This document shows positions 39,509 to 48,884 of a stretch of 64,000 nt of DNA, piece after piece (positions within the stretch are counted from its first letter, which is position 1; each line of letters begins with the position of its first letter). The stretch comes from Peribacillus muralis (GTDB taxonomy: Bacteria; Bacillota; Bacilli; Bacillales; DSM-1321), in assembly GCF_001439925.1 (NCBI RefSeq), contig NZ_LMBV01000001.1:26884-90883 (forward strand). The letters run 5' to 3'. Position numbers and translations under genes: made by a program. Under the pieces are notes generated by a model, which saw only the letters and a program-made list of their open reading frames with translations, had not been told where the DNA came from and did no database searches.

Positions 39509-39623
39509 GTCCATTTTTCCGCCTGGACGGTATCTTCCATACTATTTTGTTAGGAAAATATTTCATTTTCATGAAACTTTGGGCCCCTCCTTGCGTAAAT
39601 AAGATATAACGGCAAAAGAAGGG

Positions 39624-40658
39624 GTGATCCGCATCGTTAGCTTAAAAAGGATATATACGATCACAGGACTTGTTTTTCTTATTTTAATTGTGGGGATTGT
39701 TGCGATATCGACCTGGTACACGGTCGATGAATCCGATCAAGCTGTCATCATGACGTTCGGTAAGGTGGAGGAGACGATTACAGAACCAGGTCTTCACGTT
39801 AAACTGCCTTGGCCGATACAGTCGGTTGAGAAGCTATCGAAAGAAACGTTCAGCCTTAAGTTCGGATATAAGGAAGAGGACGGAGAGGTGAAGGATTACC
39901 CGAGTGAGACGAAAATGATTACGGGTGATGAAAATATTGTGCTGGCCGACCTAGTGGTTCAGTGGAAAATCACCGACCCTCCAAAATATCTATACAATGC
40001 AGAGGATCCAGAAAAAATATTATATGACACCACATCTGCTGCTTTACGGAGTATCATCGGCAGCACGAAAATCGATGATGCACTCACTTCCGGGAAAGCG
40101 CAAATCGAAGCGGATGTACGGGAATTATTGTCCCAGCTAATGAAGAAGTATGATGTTGGGATTTCCATTTCTGCCGTCAAGCTCCAGGATGTCGAGTTAC
40201 CGAATGAAGAAGTGCGCAAAGCGTTTACGAATGTGACGGATGCCCGTGAAACGGCCAATACGAAAAAAAACGAAGCCGATAAATATGAAAATAAACGGAT
40301 GAATGAAGCGGTAGGGGAAAAAGATGCCATCCTTTCGCAGGCCAATGGGGATAAAGCTGCCCGTACCGAGTCCGCTCGCGGGGATGTAGCGGTTTTTGAA
40401 AAACTATATAGTGAGTATAAAGACAATAAGGGGATTACGAAGGACCGCCTTATAATTGAGACACTTGAGGGAGTATTACCGAATGCTGAAATTTATATCA
40501 TGAATGATGATGGTAATACGATGAAATATTTGCCGCTTCGTTCCCTTGAAAAAGAGGAAACGAAAAAACCGCCAGTTCCTGAAGATCCTAATGCAGAAAC
40601 GAAAACGGAGAATCCACCCGAAGAAAAAGCGACAGGGGAAGGGGGCACAAAACAATGA
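39624..40658 (+). CDS. hflK: HflK-like protein (SPFH family)
   Basis: A 344-residue stomatin/prohibitin-type membrane protein that, with HflC, forms a large cage around the FtsH protease. There is one N-terminal span (about 12-31), then the SPFH domain (DESDQAVIMTFGKVEETI ... GLHVKLPWPIQ), then a charged coiled-coil region (about 210-255) and a Pro/Glu/Lys-rich tail. The GTG start at 39624 directly follows AAGAAGGGG with almost no spacer, so the true start is uncertain; a rare codon such as ATC 39633 is possible. It overlaps hflC by four bases. B. subtilis has no hflKC at this position. Confidence 0.87.
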   Translation: MIRIVSLKRIYTITGLVFLILIVGIVAISTWYTVDESDQAVIMTFGKVEETITEPGLHVKLPWPIQSVEKLSKETFSLKFGYKEEDGEVKDYPSETKMITGDENIVLADLVVQWKITDPPKYLYNAEDPEKILYDTTSAALRSIIGSTKIDDALTSGKAQIEADVRELLSQLMKKYDVGISISAVKLQDVELPNEEVRKAFTNVTDARETANTKKNEADKYENKRMNEAVGEKDAILSQANGDKAARTESARGDVAVFEKLYSEYKDNKGITKDRLIIETLEGVLPNAEIYIMNDDGNTMKYLPLRSLEKEETKKPPVPEDPNAETKTENPPEEKATGEGGTKQ

Positions 40659-41587
40659 GCGGGAAGGTAATAGATTTCACTGAGCTGAAAAAAGGCAATT
40701 TTCATTGGAGGGGCTATTTCAGGATCGGCATTTTTCTCATTATTTTCATTGTGCTGCTGCTGATCATTTTCACCAACGTTTATATCGTCAAAGAGGGGGA
40801 ATACAAAGTCGTCCGTCAATTCGGTGAGGTTGTAAGGATCGATAAGTCCCCGGGCTTGAAGGCGAAAGTGCCATTCATCCAAACGGTCATGACCTTGCCG
40901 AAATACCAGATGACTTCTGATGTTTCCGAAGCGGAAATCAATACGAAGGATAAAAAACGGATGCTGATCGATAACTATGCAGTATGGAGAATCGAAGATC
41001 CGAAGAAGTTGATTACAAATGCAAGGACGTTTGAAAATGCAGAAACGAAAATGGAGGAGTTCATCTATTCAGCCGTTCGTTCAGAGCTGGGACAATTGAA
41101 TTATGATGAAATCATCAATGACGAGAAGTCGTCCAGAGGAAGTTTAAATGACCGCATAACGGAAAAAGTCAACGAGCTGCTGCAAAATGACAATTATGGC
41201 ATCAGCTTGACCGATGTCCGGATAAAAAGGACGGATTTGCCTGCCGAAAATGAAGCGTCCGTTTTCAAGAGGATGATTTCCGAGCGTGAATCAAAAGCGC
41301 AAGAGTACCTTTCCAAAGGTGATGCGAAGAAAAACCAGATCATTGCCGATACAGATCGCAAGGTGAAGGAATTGCTCTCGACTGCGGAGGCGGATGCCGA
41401 AGTAATCAGGGCAGAAGGAGAAGGGGAAGCGGCGAAAATCTATAACAAGTCGTTTTCCAAAGACCCGGAATTTTATAAATTATATCGGACTCTTGAATCC
41501 TACAAAAAAACGATTGGAGATCAAACGGTCATCGTTCTGCCATCGGATTCCCCTTATGCAAGCTTGTTAATGGGAAATACAAAATAA
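40655..41587 (+). CDS. hflC: HflC-like protein (SPFH family)
   Basis: Partner of HflK; 310 residues. A short cytosolic start is followed by one span (about 24-44), the SPFH domain beginning VKEGEYKVVRQFGEVV, and a coiled-coil region rich in Ala, Glu and Lys (about 215-265). The C-terminus VIVLPSDSPY is the typical HflC ending. The start overlaps the hflK stop (ATGA), so they are co-translated. They are inserted between phoR and polA. Known role by family: modulation of FtsH access to membrane substrates. Confidence 0.88.
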   Translation: MSGKVIDFTELKKGNFHWRGYFRIGIFLIIFIVLLLIIFTNVYIVKEGEYKVVRQFGEVVRIDKSPGLKAKVPFIQTVMTLPKYQMTSDVSEAEINTKDKKRMLIDNYAVWRIEDPKKLITNARTFENAETKMEEFIYSAVRSELGQLNYDEIINDEKSSRGSLNDRITEKVNELLQNDNYGISLTDVRIKRTDLPAENEASVFKRMISERESKAQEYLSKGDAKKNQIIADTDRKVKELLSTAEADAEVIRAEGEGEAAKIYNKSFSKDPEFYKLYRTLESYKKTIGDQTVIVLPSDSPYASLLMGNTK

Positions 41588-41716
41588 CCGCATAGCCGTC
41601 ATTTTTCTTTCCGCTTCTACTCATGGTAGAATAGAGGGAGAAAATGAACGGCTTTTTTGTGCTTATTAATAGAAGCTGGAACTTACATAAACCTGTTGGA
41701 CTGGAGGAAGACGAAA

Positions 41717-44341
41717 ATGAATAAAAAGTTAGTACTCATAGATGGAAATAGCATTGCTTATCGTGCGTTTTTTGCGCTTCCGCTCCTGAATAATGATAAA
41801 GGGGTGCATACGAATTCCGTGTACGGATTCACGATGATGCTCAACCGCATACTCGCAGAGGAAAAACCGACGCATATACTGGTAGCCTTTGATGCGGGCA
41901 AGACGACATTCAGACATGCGACATTCAAGGAATATAAAGGTGGACGCCAAAAAACGCCGCCTGAATTGTCCGAGCAATTTCCTTTCATTCGCGAGCTGTT
42001 GGATTGTTTTCAAATAAAAAGATATGAACTGGAGAACTATGAAGCCGATGATATTATCGGTACGCTGTCGTTACAAGCTGAAAAGGATGGCTTCGAAGTG
42101 AAAGTCATTTCCGGTGATAAGGATTTAACACAACTATCCTCCCCAAGTACGACGGTTTCGATCACGAAAAAGGGAATTACTGAAATTGAAGAATATACGC
42201 CAAAACATATACATGAAAAATACGGTTTATCTCCTTTGCAGATCATTGATTTAAAGGGGCTGATGGGAGATGCCTCCGATAATATTCCTGGGATACCGGG
42301 CGTTGGCGAGAAGACCGCCCTTAAGCTGTTGCATCAATTCGAAACCGTGGAAAACCTTCTGCAGTCGATTGATGAAGTAAGCGGACAAAAATTGAAAGAG
42401 AAAATAGAAGAACATAAAGACCTGGCGCTGTTGAGTAAAGAGTTGGCAACAATTACGAGGGAAGCGCCGCTTGACGTTACTGTAAACGAGACCGAGTACA
42501 GCGGAATCGATCAGGATCGAGTCATTTCATTTTATAAAGAGCTTGGCTTTTCGACGTTGCTCGAGAAATTGGATGTTACGGAAAGTGTCCCGCTTGAGCA
42601 GGAGAAGATAGAGGTCCATACGGAAGAAATGATGGCAGGAATGTTTGCTGATGAAAGTGCTTTGTATGTGGAAATTTTAGAAGATAATTATCATCGAGCA
42701 AACATCATCGGCATTGCCATCAGTAATGAGCATGGTCATTTCTACTTCCATGGCGATAGTGCCTTGAGCTCCGAGGCATTCAAATCCTGGGCGGAGGATG
42801 AAAAGAAAAAGAAAACGGTTTTTGATGCGAAGCGCACCGTTGTGGCACTCCGCCATCGGGGAGTCGAAATAAAGGGCATCGATTTTGATGTGTTTTTAGC
42901 CTCTTATATCCTGGATCCGGCAGAGTCAGTGGATGAAGTGGCGGAAATCACGAAAACCCAAGGGACGATACGTCTTGAAACCGATGATGTTTTCTATGGA
43001 AAAGGCGCAAAACGGATGATACCAGATGAAGCTATATTGAGTGAGCATATTGCCAGAAAATCGAAGGCGATCCTTTCTTTGAAAGAACCGATGGTCAAAA
43101 GGCTTCATGAATTTGAGCAATTTCACTTGTTGACGGATCTTGAGTTGCCATTATCAATCATCCTGGCAAACATGGAATGGCAGGGCATAAAGGTCGATAT
43201 TGGCCGCTTGAAAAATATGGGGCAGGAATTGGCCGTTCGCTTAAGAACGATCGAAGCGAGGATTTTTGATTTGGCCGGTGAAGCTTTCAATATCAATTCT
43301 CCTAAACAACTCGGAGCCATCCTTTTTGAAAAACTGGAGCTTCCGGTCATGAAAAAAACGAAAACGGGGTATTCCACATCAGCGGATGTGCTGGAAAAAC
43401 TGGAAAGCAAGCATAATATCGTAAAGGAAATATTGCTGTACCGTCAGCTTGGGAAGCTGCAATCCACCTATATTGAAGGTCTGCTTAAAGTGGTCAATGA
43501 CAAATCGGATAAGGTGCACACCCGTTTCAACCAAGCATTGACTCAGACAGGCCGGTTAAGTTCGACAGATCCCAACCTGCAAAATATCCCGATCAGGCTT
43601 GAAGAAGGAAGGAAAATCAGGCAGGCCTTCATTGCTTCCGAAAAGGATTGGATCATATTCGCCGCTGACTATTCGCAAATCGAATTACGCGTGCTGGCGC
43701 ATATCGCCAATGATGATGGACTTGTGGAAGCTTTCCAAGCCGGGATGGACATTCATACAAAAACAGCGATGGATGTATTCCATGTACCGGCGGAGGAAGT
43801 CACTTCAAACATGAGACGCCAAGCCAAAGCGGTCAACTTCGGCATTGTTTATGGGATAAGTGATTACGGGCTATCGCAAAGCCTGGGCATCACAAGAAAA
43901 GAAGCGGGAGAGTTCATCGAGAAGTATTTAAGGAGTTTTCCCGGAGTCCAGGAATATATGGAAGAAAGCATACATGAAGCTCGCCAAAAAGGGTATAGCA
44001 CGACTTTAATGCAAAGGAGGCGCTATATCCCTGAGATTACAAGCAGGAATTTCAACATCAGGAGCTTTGCTGAACGGACAGCCATGAATACGCCGATCCA
44101 GGGTAGTGCCGCCGATATCATCAAGCTGGCGATGTTAAATATGAATAAGCGCCTGATCAAGGAAGGACTCAAGACGAGGATGCTCCTTCAGGTGCATGAT
44201 GAATTGATTTTTGAAGCTCCGCCGGAGGAGCTGGAAATCCTGAAGGTGATCGTTCCTGAGGAAATGGAAAATGCCATCGGATTGAACGTGCCTCTGAAAG
44301 TGGACTATGCCTTCGGGCCAACATGGTTTGATGCCAAATAA
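41717..44341 (+). CDS. polA: DNA polymerase I
   Basis: A repair and Okazaki-processing polymerase of 874 residues from ATG 41717, which follows GGAGGAAG. The 5'-nuclease domain (about 1-290) keeps its aspartates (IDGNSIAYRAF, AFDAGKTTFRH, DDIIGTL). The middle exonuclease-like domain (about 300-470) lacks the DxE and other acidic metal ligands, as in other Bacillus Pol I, so proofreading is probably absent. The polymerase domain has DYSQIELRVLAH, RRQAKAVNFGIVYG and QVHDEL. First gene of the polA-mutM-ytaF-coaE operon. Confidence 0.96.
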   Translation: MNKKLVLIDGNSIAYRAFFALPLLNNDKGVHTNSVYGFTMMLNRILAEEKPTHILVAFDAGKTTFRHATFKEYKGGRQKTPPELSEQFPFIRELLDCFQIKRYELENYEADDIIGTLSLQAEKDGFEVKVISGDKDLTQLSSPSTTVSITKKGITEIEEYTPKHIHEKYGLSPLQIIDLKGLMGDASDNIPGIPGVGEKTALKLLHQFETVENLLQSIDEVSGQKLKEKIEEHKDLALLSKELATITREAPLDVTVNETEYSGIDQDRVISFYKELGFSTLLEKLDVTESVPLEQEKIEVHTEEMMAGMFADESALYVEILEDNYHRANIIGIAISNEHGHFYFHGDSALSSEAFKSWAEDEKKKKTVFDAKRTVVALRHRGVEIKGIDFDVFLASYILDPAESVDEVAEITKTQGTIRLETDDVFYGKGAKRMIPDEAILSEHIARKSKAILSLKEPMVKRLHEFEQFHLLTDLELPLSIILANMEWQGIKVDIGRLKNMGQELAVRLRTIEARIFDLAGEAFNINSPKQLGAILFEKLELPVMKKTKTGYSTSADVLEKLESKHNIVKEILLYRQLGKLQSTYIEGLLKVVNDKSDKVHTRFNQALTQTGRLSSTDPNLQNIPIRLEEGRKIRQAFIASEKDWIIFAADYSQIELRVLAHIANDDGLVEAFQAGMDIHTKTAMDVFHVPAEEVTSNMRRQAKAVNFGIVYGISDYGLSQSLGITRKEAGEFIEKYLRSFPGVQEYMEESIHEARQKGYSTTLMQRRRYIPEITSRNFNIRSFAERTAMNTPIQGSAADIIKLAMLNMNKRLIKEGLKTRMLLQVHDELIFEAPPEELEILKVIVPEEMENAIGLNVPLKVDYAFGPTWFDAK

Positions 44342-44360
44342 GATAAGATAGGTGATTGCA

Positions 44361-45191
44361 ATGCCAGAACTTCCAGAAGTGGAAACAGTCAGAAGAACGT
44401 TAGAGCAGCTCGTACTTGGAAAAGAAATCAAGGAAGTGTCCGTCTTCTGGCCAAAGATCATTAAAGCACCCGAGCCCATCGAACAGTTTCAGGATGCCTT
44501 AAAGGGGCAGACGATCCATGAAATCGGCAGGCGGGGCAAATTCCTCATTTTCACCTTGGATGAATATTCGATGGTTTCGCATTTAAGGATGGAAGGCAAA
44601 TACGGGGTGCATCAAAAGGAAGAGCCGTATGATAAGCATACACATGTGATTTTTACGTTCACGGACGACAGTGAACTTCGATACCGTGATGTTCGAAAAT
44701 TCGGCACGATGCACTTATTTACTAAAGGGGAGGAATTCGAGCGGTTGCCACTGCTGCATTTGGGACCTGAACCGTTATCAAGCGATTTTACTGTTGAAGG
44801 ACTGAGGGCGAAATTGGCGAAAACCAACAGGAAAATCAAGCCAGTCCTTCTTGATCAAACGGTTGTCGTTGGAATCGGGAATATATATGTGGATGAGTCG
44901 TTATTCCGTTCCGGCATCCACCCTGAGAGGATAGCCTCCTCTCTGTCCTTGGAAGAAATAAAAAAGCTGCATGCTGAAATCATTGCCACGCTAGGTGAAG
45001 CTGTCGAAAAGGGAGGAAGCACGATTCGTTCATACATCAATTCCCAAGGTCAAATCGGCATGTTTCAGTTGGAACTGAATGTTTACGGACGAAAAGGCGA
45101 GGACTGCAAAACATGCGGCACACCTCTTGAAAAGCATGTCGTTGCAGGGCGCGGCACACATATTTGCCCAGTTTGCCAGCCGCTAATTTAG
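44361..45191 (+). CDS. mutM: Formamidopyrimidine-DNA glycosylase
   Basis: Removes 8-oxoguanine and FaPy lesions by base excision. ATG 44361 must be the start because Pro2 (catalytic nucleophile) and Glu3 of MPELPEVET have to be at the processed N-terminus; the longer frame from GTG 44352 would bury them. The helix-two-turn-helix signature GIGNIYVDE and the C-terminal zinc finger (CKTCG ... HICPVC) are intact. It has 276 residues and lies 19 bases after polA. Confidence 0.96.
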   Translation: MPELPEVETVRRTLEQLVLGKEIKEVSVFWPKIIKAPEPIEQFQDALKGQTIHEIGRRGKFLIFTLDEYSMVSHLRMEGKYGVHQKEEPYDKHTHVIFTFTDDSELRYRDVRKFGTMHLFTKGEEFERLPLLHLGPEPLSSDFTVEGLRAKLAKTNRKIKPVLLDQTVVVGIGNIYVDESLFRSGIHPERIASSLSLEEIKKLHAEIIATLGEAVEKGGSTIRSYINSQGQIGMFQLELNVYGRKGEDCKTCGTPLEKHVVAGRGTHICPVCQPLI

Positions 45192-45269
45192 CTTCTGGGT
45201 TTCACACACATCGGATGGGCTCCTTCCATATACTAGGGTAGCAGCGAGAAGGGAAGGAGAAATATTCCG

Positions 45270-45902
45270 ATGTGGCTACAAATTATTTTTCTTGCTTTTG
45301 CAGTTAGTATAGACGGATTTGGCGTGGGGATGACATTCGGTATGCGGAAAATGAAAATCCCGTTAAAGTCAATAGCGGTCATCTCGATTTGTTCTGCATT
45401 GAGTTTAGGCATAGCGATGGTCATCGGGCAATTCATCAGTCAGCTCATATCCATCGGTGCGGCTGAAAAAACGGGAGGCATCATTCTCATTTTCCTTGGT
45501 GCCTGGATGGTATACCAATACTTCAAGCCGGAAAAAGATCAGAAAGATGATAAATATCATGAAAAGATCATCTTCAATTTTGAAATTAAATCCCTTGGGG
45601 TAGTCATTAATATTTTACAAAAACCATTGAATGCCGACTTTGACAAATCAGGTACGATCACCGGTGTCGAAGCACTCGTTTTAGGATTTGCATTATCACT
45701 CGATGCGTTCGGGGCTGGGGTTGGCGCGGCCATGATCGGGATTTCCCCCATCATCCTCGCGGCATGCATCGCCGTCATGAGTTCACTCTTCATATGGAGC
45801 GGAATTCAAAGCGGAAAATTGCTTGCAAATAATAAAGTCGTTCAGCATTTGACCTTTCTTCCTGGTGTACTATTAATGTTAATCGGGTTATTCAAGTTAT
45901 GA
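45270..45902 (+). CDS. ytaF: Sporulation membrane protein YtaF (MntP-like)
   Basis: A 210-residue membrane protein with about six spans in two inverted halves, each starting with the acidic motif SIDGFGVGMTFG or SLDAFGAGVGAAM. This is the MntP/YtaF superfamily, whose characterised members export manganese. The YtaF subgroup is associated with sporulation, and its transported ion is not known. GAAGGAGAA precedes the ATG. It lies between mutM and coaE, as in B. subtilis. Confidence 0.88.
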   Translation: MWLQIIFLAFAVSIDGFGVGMTFGMRKMKIPLKSIAVISICSALSLGIAMVIGQFISQLISIGAAEKTGGIILIFLGAWMVYQYFKPEKDQKDDKYHEKIIFNFEIKSLGVVINILQKPLNADFDKSGTITGVEALVLGFALSLDAFGAGVGAAMIGISPIILAACIAVMSSLFIWSGIQSGKLLANNKVVQHLTFLPGVLLMLIGLFKL

Positions 45903-45926
45903 AATAGGATGTAAAAGGGGGAGCTT

Positions 45927-46526
45927 ATGGGACAAATCATCGGAATCACCGGAGGCATTGCGAGCGGAAAAAGCAGTGTCAGCCTCTATTTACAGGAGCT
46001 CGGTTTCACGATCGTAGATGCAGATCTGGCTTCCCGTGCTGTCGTTGAGCCGGGTGAAGAAGCCTACCAACAAGTGGTAAGTGCATTTGGAGAAGAGATT
46101 TTATTGGCGGATGGGACTATCGACCGCGCTGCGTTAGGGTCGATAATCTTTCATGATCAGGAAAAAAGGTTGCTGTTGAATGGCATCGTGCATCCAGCCG
46201 TAAGGAAATGGATGCTCCTCAAAACGGAGGAGGCACTTGCCGCAGGCGAAGAAACGGTATTCATGGATATTCCGCTCTTATTCGAAAGTAAGCTAACATA
46301 CATGGTGGAAAAAACACTTTTGATATATGCAGATGAGCGAAATCAATTAAAGCGCTTGATGAACAGGAATGGCCTATCGGAAGCGGATGCCCTAGCCCGG
46401 ATTCATTCACAGATGCCTTTAGCTGATAAGAAAGCTCTAGCGGATGCGGTCATTGACAATAATGGCGAACTGACGGAAACGAAGAAGCAGGTCAGGGCAA
46501 TACTTAACGATTGGCATATCTTATAG
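45927..46526 (+). CDS. coaE: Dephospho-CoA kinase
   Basis: Phosphorylates dephospho-CoA in the last step of coenzyme A synthesis. It has 199 residues, with P-loop GGIASGKSS (about 8-16), the CoA-domain segment DADLASRAVV and the lid region with MDIPLLFES. AAAAGGGGGAG precedes the ATG at 45927. It ends the polA operon at a strong terminator. Confidence 0.94.
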   Translation: MGQIIGITGGIASGKSSVSLYLQELGFTIVDADLASRAVVEPGEEAYQQVVSAFGEEILLADGTIDRAALGSIIFHDQEKRLLLNGIVHPAVRKWMLLKTEEALAAGEETVFMDIPLLFESKLTYMVEKTLLIYADERNQLKRLMNRNGLSEADALARIHSQMPLADKKALADAVIDNNGELTETKKQVRAILNDWHIL

Positions 46527-46576
46527 TTGTCGTGAAAGGAAGGAACCACTGAGGCTCCTTCCTTAAGTTTGCAGAC

Positions 46577-46614
46577 AAAAAGGGTTCGGAATTTAAAAAT
46601 TCCGAACCCTTTTT
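46577..46614 (+). terminator. Terminator after coaE
   Basis: An 18-bp perfect stem (aaaaagggttcggaattt and its complement), closing on two bases, with A and T runs on either side. Confidence 0.92.
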
Positions 46615-46744
46615 GAATTTTCGCCTTAAGTTGAAGCAAAATGTTCATCTTACTCTGTATCGAATTTATTCGGTGGAAGGTTGCTTTACTTAATTTTAAA
46701 CGACTTTAAGGAAAAGGATTAATATCTAAAGGAGAAAACGAATT

Positions 46745-46870
46745 TGATTGGAGCGTAAGGTACGGGACTCCTGCTAAGCGTATCTACAGTAAAATGAAAC
46801 GGTCGAAGTCCAATTCCTCCGAATCTATGGACAATCTGAATTCAACCTTTGTCTTCATGTAAAGTGGAAT
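46745..46870 (+). repeat. Partial R1 copy, first part of the second composite
   Basis: Blocks gggactcctgctaagcg, aatgaaacggtcgaagtcca and cctccgaatctatggacaa match R1, but the middle (the paired GC-rich arms) is deleted. Confidence 0.65.
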
Positions 46871-46877
46871 GGGACGG

Positions 46878-47105
46878 TCTAAGGTACAGTTACTCGCGAG
46901 TTCAGCCCGGGTTCTCCGCATAATGACTGCTTTCTTTCACCCTTTCGGAGCGTTCCTCGCGTATTTAACCACTTTACTCGCGAGTTCGGCACTTTTCCTC
47001 GCCAATTTATCGACTTAACTCGCGAGTTTAGACTTTGGCCCGAATTTGAGGACATTCCTCATTAAAATCGTGCTTTTCACATGCTTTTTGTACCGTTTCT
47101 CGTCA
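46878..47105 (-). repeat. Repeat R2 with CTCGCGAG palindromes, copy 2
   Basis: On the minus strand this reads gacgagaaacggtacaaaaa, gcacgatttt, gtcctcaaatt, ctcgcgagttaa and actcgcgagtaactgtacct, in the same order as copy 1 but longer. Three exact CTCGCGAG octamers occur within about 115 bases. Confidence 0.75.
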
Positions 47106-47124
47106 GCTACAGGTGGACAATCGG

Positions 47125-47420
47125 GAATCCCTCTTTTTCAAAGTGGAGCGGAACGGATAATTTACAAAACTATAGGTGTACGCAATGGAAACTCTATCTT
47201 CCTGTTCTCGCAAAGTGGAATGAAACGGAAGGCAACGAGACTCCTGCCGGAAATGCGCGTCTACGTGAGACACCGCAGGCTGAAAGCCGAGGAGGCTTAC
47301 GTACCGCCTCTGGATAAGGGGGCAACTGCACTGGAAAGAAACGATTGAAGTATCCCTCTCCAAAACTGCGGGCAATCGGGATTCACTCCTTCATATTCAT
47401 GTACAGTGGAGTGGTGGACA
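47125..47420 (+). repeat. R1 copies closing the second composite
   Basis: A short partial copy (47130-47205) is followed by a well-preserved copy (47208-47412) with gagactcctgccggaa, gtgagacaccgcaggctgaa, cgaggaggcttac and ccaaaactgcgggcaatcgg. Open frames across it are artefacts. Confidence 0.8.
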
Positions 47421-47452
47421 TCAACATTCTAATGGTACACACTCATGAAAAA

Positions 47453-47494
47453 CTGTATACAAACTCGTTTCTCATTGAGTTTGTATACAATCTG
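47453..47494. terminator. Hairpin between repeat and gapB
   Basis: ttgtatacaaactc-type arms (actgtatacaaactc / gagtttgtatacaat) around a 10-base loop. There is no T run on the plus strand, so terminator function is uncertain. The remaining bases to 47578 hold no gene. Confidence 0.45.
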
Positions 47495-47578
47495 AAGGAA
47501 GGAATCATTGGGATTTCTTCCTTTTGTGTTGAAAAAATAGAGATAATCCGCATTTTTATTAGCACAATTCTTTTGAAA

Positions 47579-47621
47579 TATGTTATACTAATTACATATT
47601 AGAGCTAATAAGTATAACATT
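47579..47621 (+). promoter_or_regulatory. CcpN-type operator and -10 box of gapB
   Basis: TATGTTATACT (47579-47589) fits TRTGHYATAYW, the CcpN consensus as I recall it, at every position. AGTATAACATT (47611-47621) is the inverted copy with one mismatch. The 10-bp arms are perfectly complementary. The first copy contains an extended -10 (TGTTATACT). CcpN represses gapB in B. subtilis, which supports this reading. Confidence 0.7.
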
Positions 47622-47645
47622 AATATTTTCAGGAGGGTCCGAACG

Positions 47646-48683
47646 ATGAATTCAAGAATAGCAATTAACGGATTTGGGAGAATTGGAAGGATGGTTTTCC
47701 GAAAGGCCATATTAGATGAGAGTTTGGACATTGTTGCCATTAATGCAAGCTATCCTGCTGAAACTTTAGCCCACTTACTAAAATATGATACGATACATGG
47801 TAAATTCGACGGCATCATTGTAGCGGAAGAGGATTCACTTATTGTGAATGGCCGCCGGGTACAACTAATCAATAATCGCGATCCAAAGCTACTGCCTTGG
47901 AAAGAGATGAATATAGATATTGTAATTGAGGCTACAGGCAAATTCAATGAACGTTCCAAAGCGGCTCTTCATTTGGATGCAGGTGCAAAACGAGTGATAT
48001 TATCGGCACCGGGCAAAAATGAAGACGTTACCATTGTCATGGGCGTCAATGAGGAAGTGCTGGAAATTGACAAGCATTTTGTCATTTCCAATGCATCCTG
48101 CACAACTAATTGTCTTGGGCCTGTTGCGAAAGTGCTTGATGAGAAATTCGGCATAAGCAACGGCTTGATGACAACGATCCATTCTTATACGAATGACCAA
48201 AATAATATCGATAACCCGCATAAAGACTTAAGACGCGCCCGTGCGGCTGCGGAAAGCATCATTCCTACGACGACAGGAGCTGCAAAAGCCATCTCCCTCG
48301 TGCTGCCCCAATTAAAAGGCAAGCTTCACGGAATGGCTATCCGCGTACCGACACCTAACGTGTCCTTAGTCGATCTTGTTGTGGATTTAAACCGTGATGT
48401 CACGGTTGATGAAGTGAACCAAGCATTCATCGACGCCTCAGAAAATGAACTTAAAGGTATATTGGAGTATACGACTGAACCTTTAGTTTCCTGTGACTTC
48501 AAAACCAATCCTCATTCCGCCATCATCGATGGGCTGACAACGATGATGATAGGAGACAGGAAAGTGAAAGTACTCGCCTGGTATGATAATGAATGGGGTT
48601 ACTCCAACCGGGTAGTCGACCTAGTGAAATTGGTGGCATCCGAATTGAAAAGAACATCAGAAGTTGAATTATCGGTAAAATAA
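47646..48683 (+). CDS. gapB: Gluconeogenic glyceraldehyde-3-phosphate dehydrogenase GapB
   Basis: Works in the gluconeogenic direction, preferring NADP. It has 345 residues. The Rossmann start INGFGRIGRMVFRKA, catalytic Cys (about residue 152) in SNASCTTNCLG, and the catalytic His in TTIHSYTNDQ are present. ETLAHLLKYDTIHG and the sequence after it match GapB rather than GapA. AGGAGGG lies eight bases before the ATG. A CcpN-type operator overlaps the promoter, so repression during glycolysis is expected. The location before speD is as in B. subtilis. Confidence 0.95.
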   Translation: MNSRIAINGFGRIGRMVFRKAILDESLDIVAINASYPAETLAHLLKYDTIHGKFDGIIVAEEDSLIVNGRRVQLINNRDPKLLPWKEMNIDIVIEATGKFNERSKAALHLDAGAKRVILSAPGKNEDVTIVMGVNEEVLEIDKHFVISNASCTTNCLGPVAKVLDEKFGISNGLMTTIHSYTNDQNNIDNPHKDLRRARAAAESIIPTTTGAAKAISLVLPQLKGKLHGMAIRVPTPNVSLVDLVVDLNRDVTVDEVNQAFIDASENELKGILEYTTEPLVSCDFKTNPHSAIIDGLTTMMIGDRKVKVLAWYDNEWGYSNRVVDLVKLVASELKRTSEVELSVK

Positions 48684-48740
48684 GCCTGCTAAACTTTTAA
48701 AGTGTACCTTTTATAAAGGGCATATTTAAAGACTAGCCAG

Positions 48741-48785
48741 CTTGAAGGAGATGCCGTCTGCAATTTGCAGACGGCATCTTTTTTT
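48741..48785 (+). terminator. Terminator after gapB; same module as after moaB
   Basis: A 13-bp perfect stem (gatgccgtctgca / tgcagacggcatc) followed by seven T residues. The stem and the upstream cttgaaggag closely match the moaB terminator. Confidence 0.9.
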
Positions 48786-48884
48786 GGGGGTTCCGCTGTC
48801 TTTCGATAATGGCAGTGATTAATCATCTACCTTTTACCATGGCTTTTTACATCTTTTTTATGGAATGCCAGCCTTCATATCCAA

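Noticed and set aside
39438-39599. Open frame beginning ATG TTT GTA with a G-rich stretch upstream, after phoR
   Set aside because: Its ATG overlaps the predicted TACAAT -10, it reads straight through a terminator hairpin, and the product has no recognisable features.
47046-47348. 100-residue open frame in the R1/R2 region
   Set aside because: It crosses repeat boundaries, and the same repeat blocks are read in different frames elsewhere. It has no ribosome-binding site.
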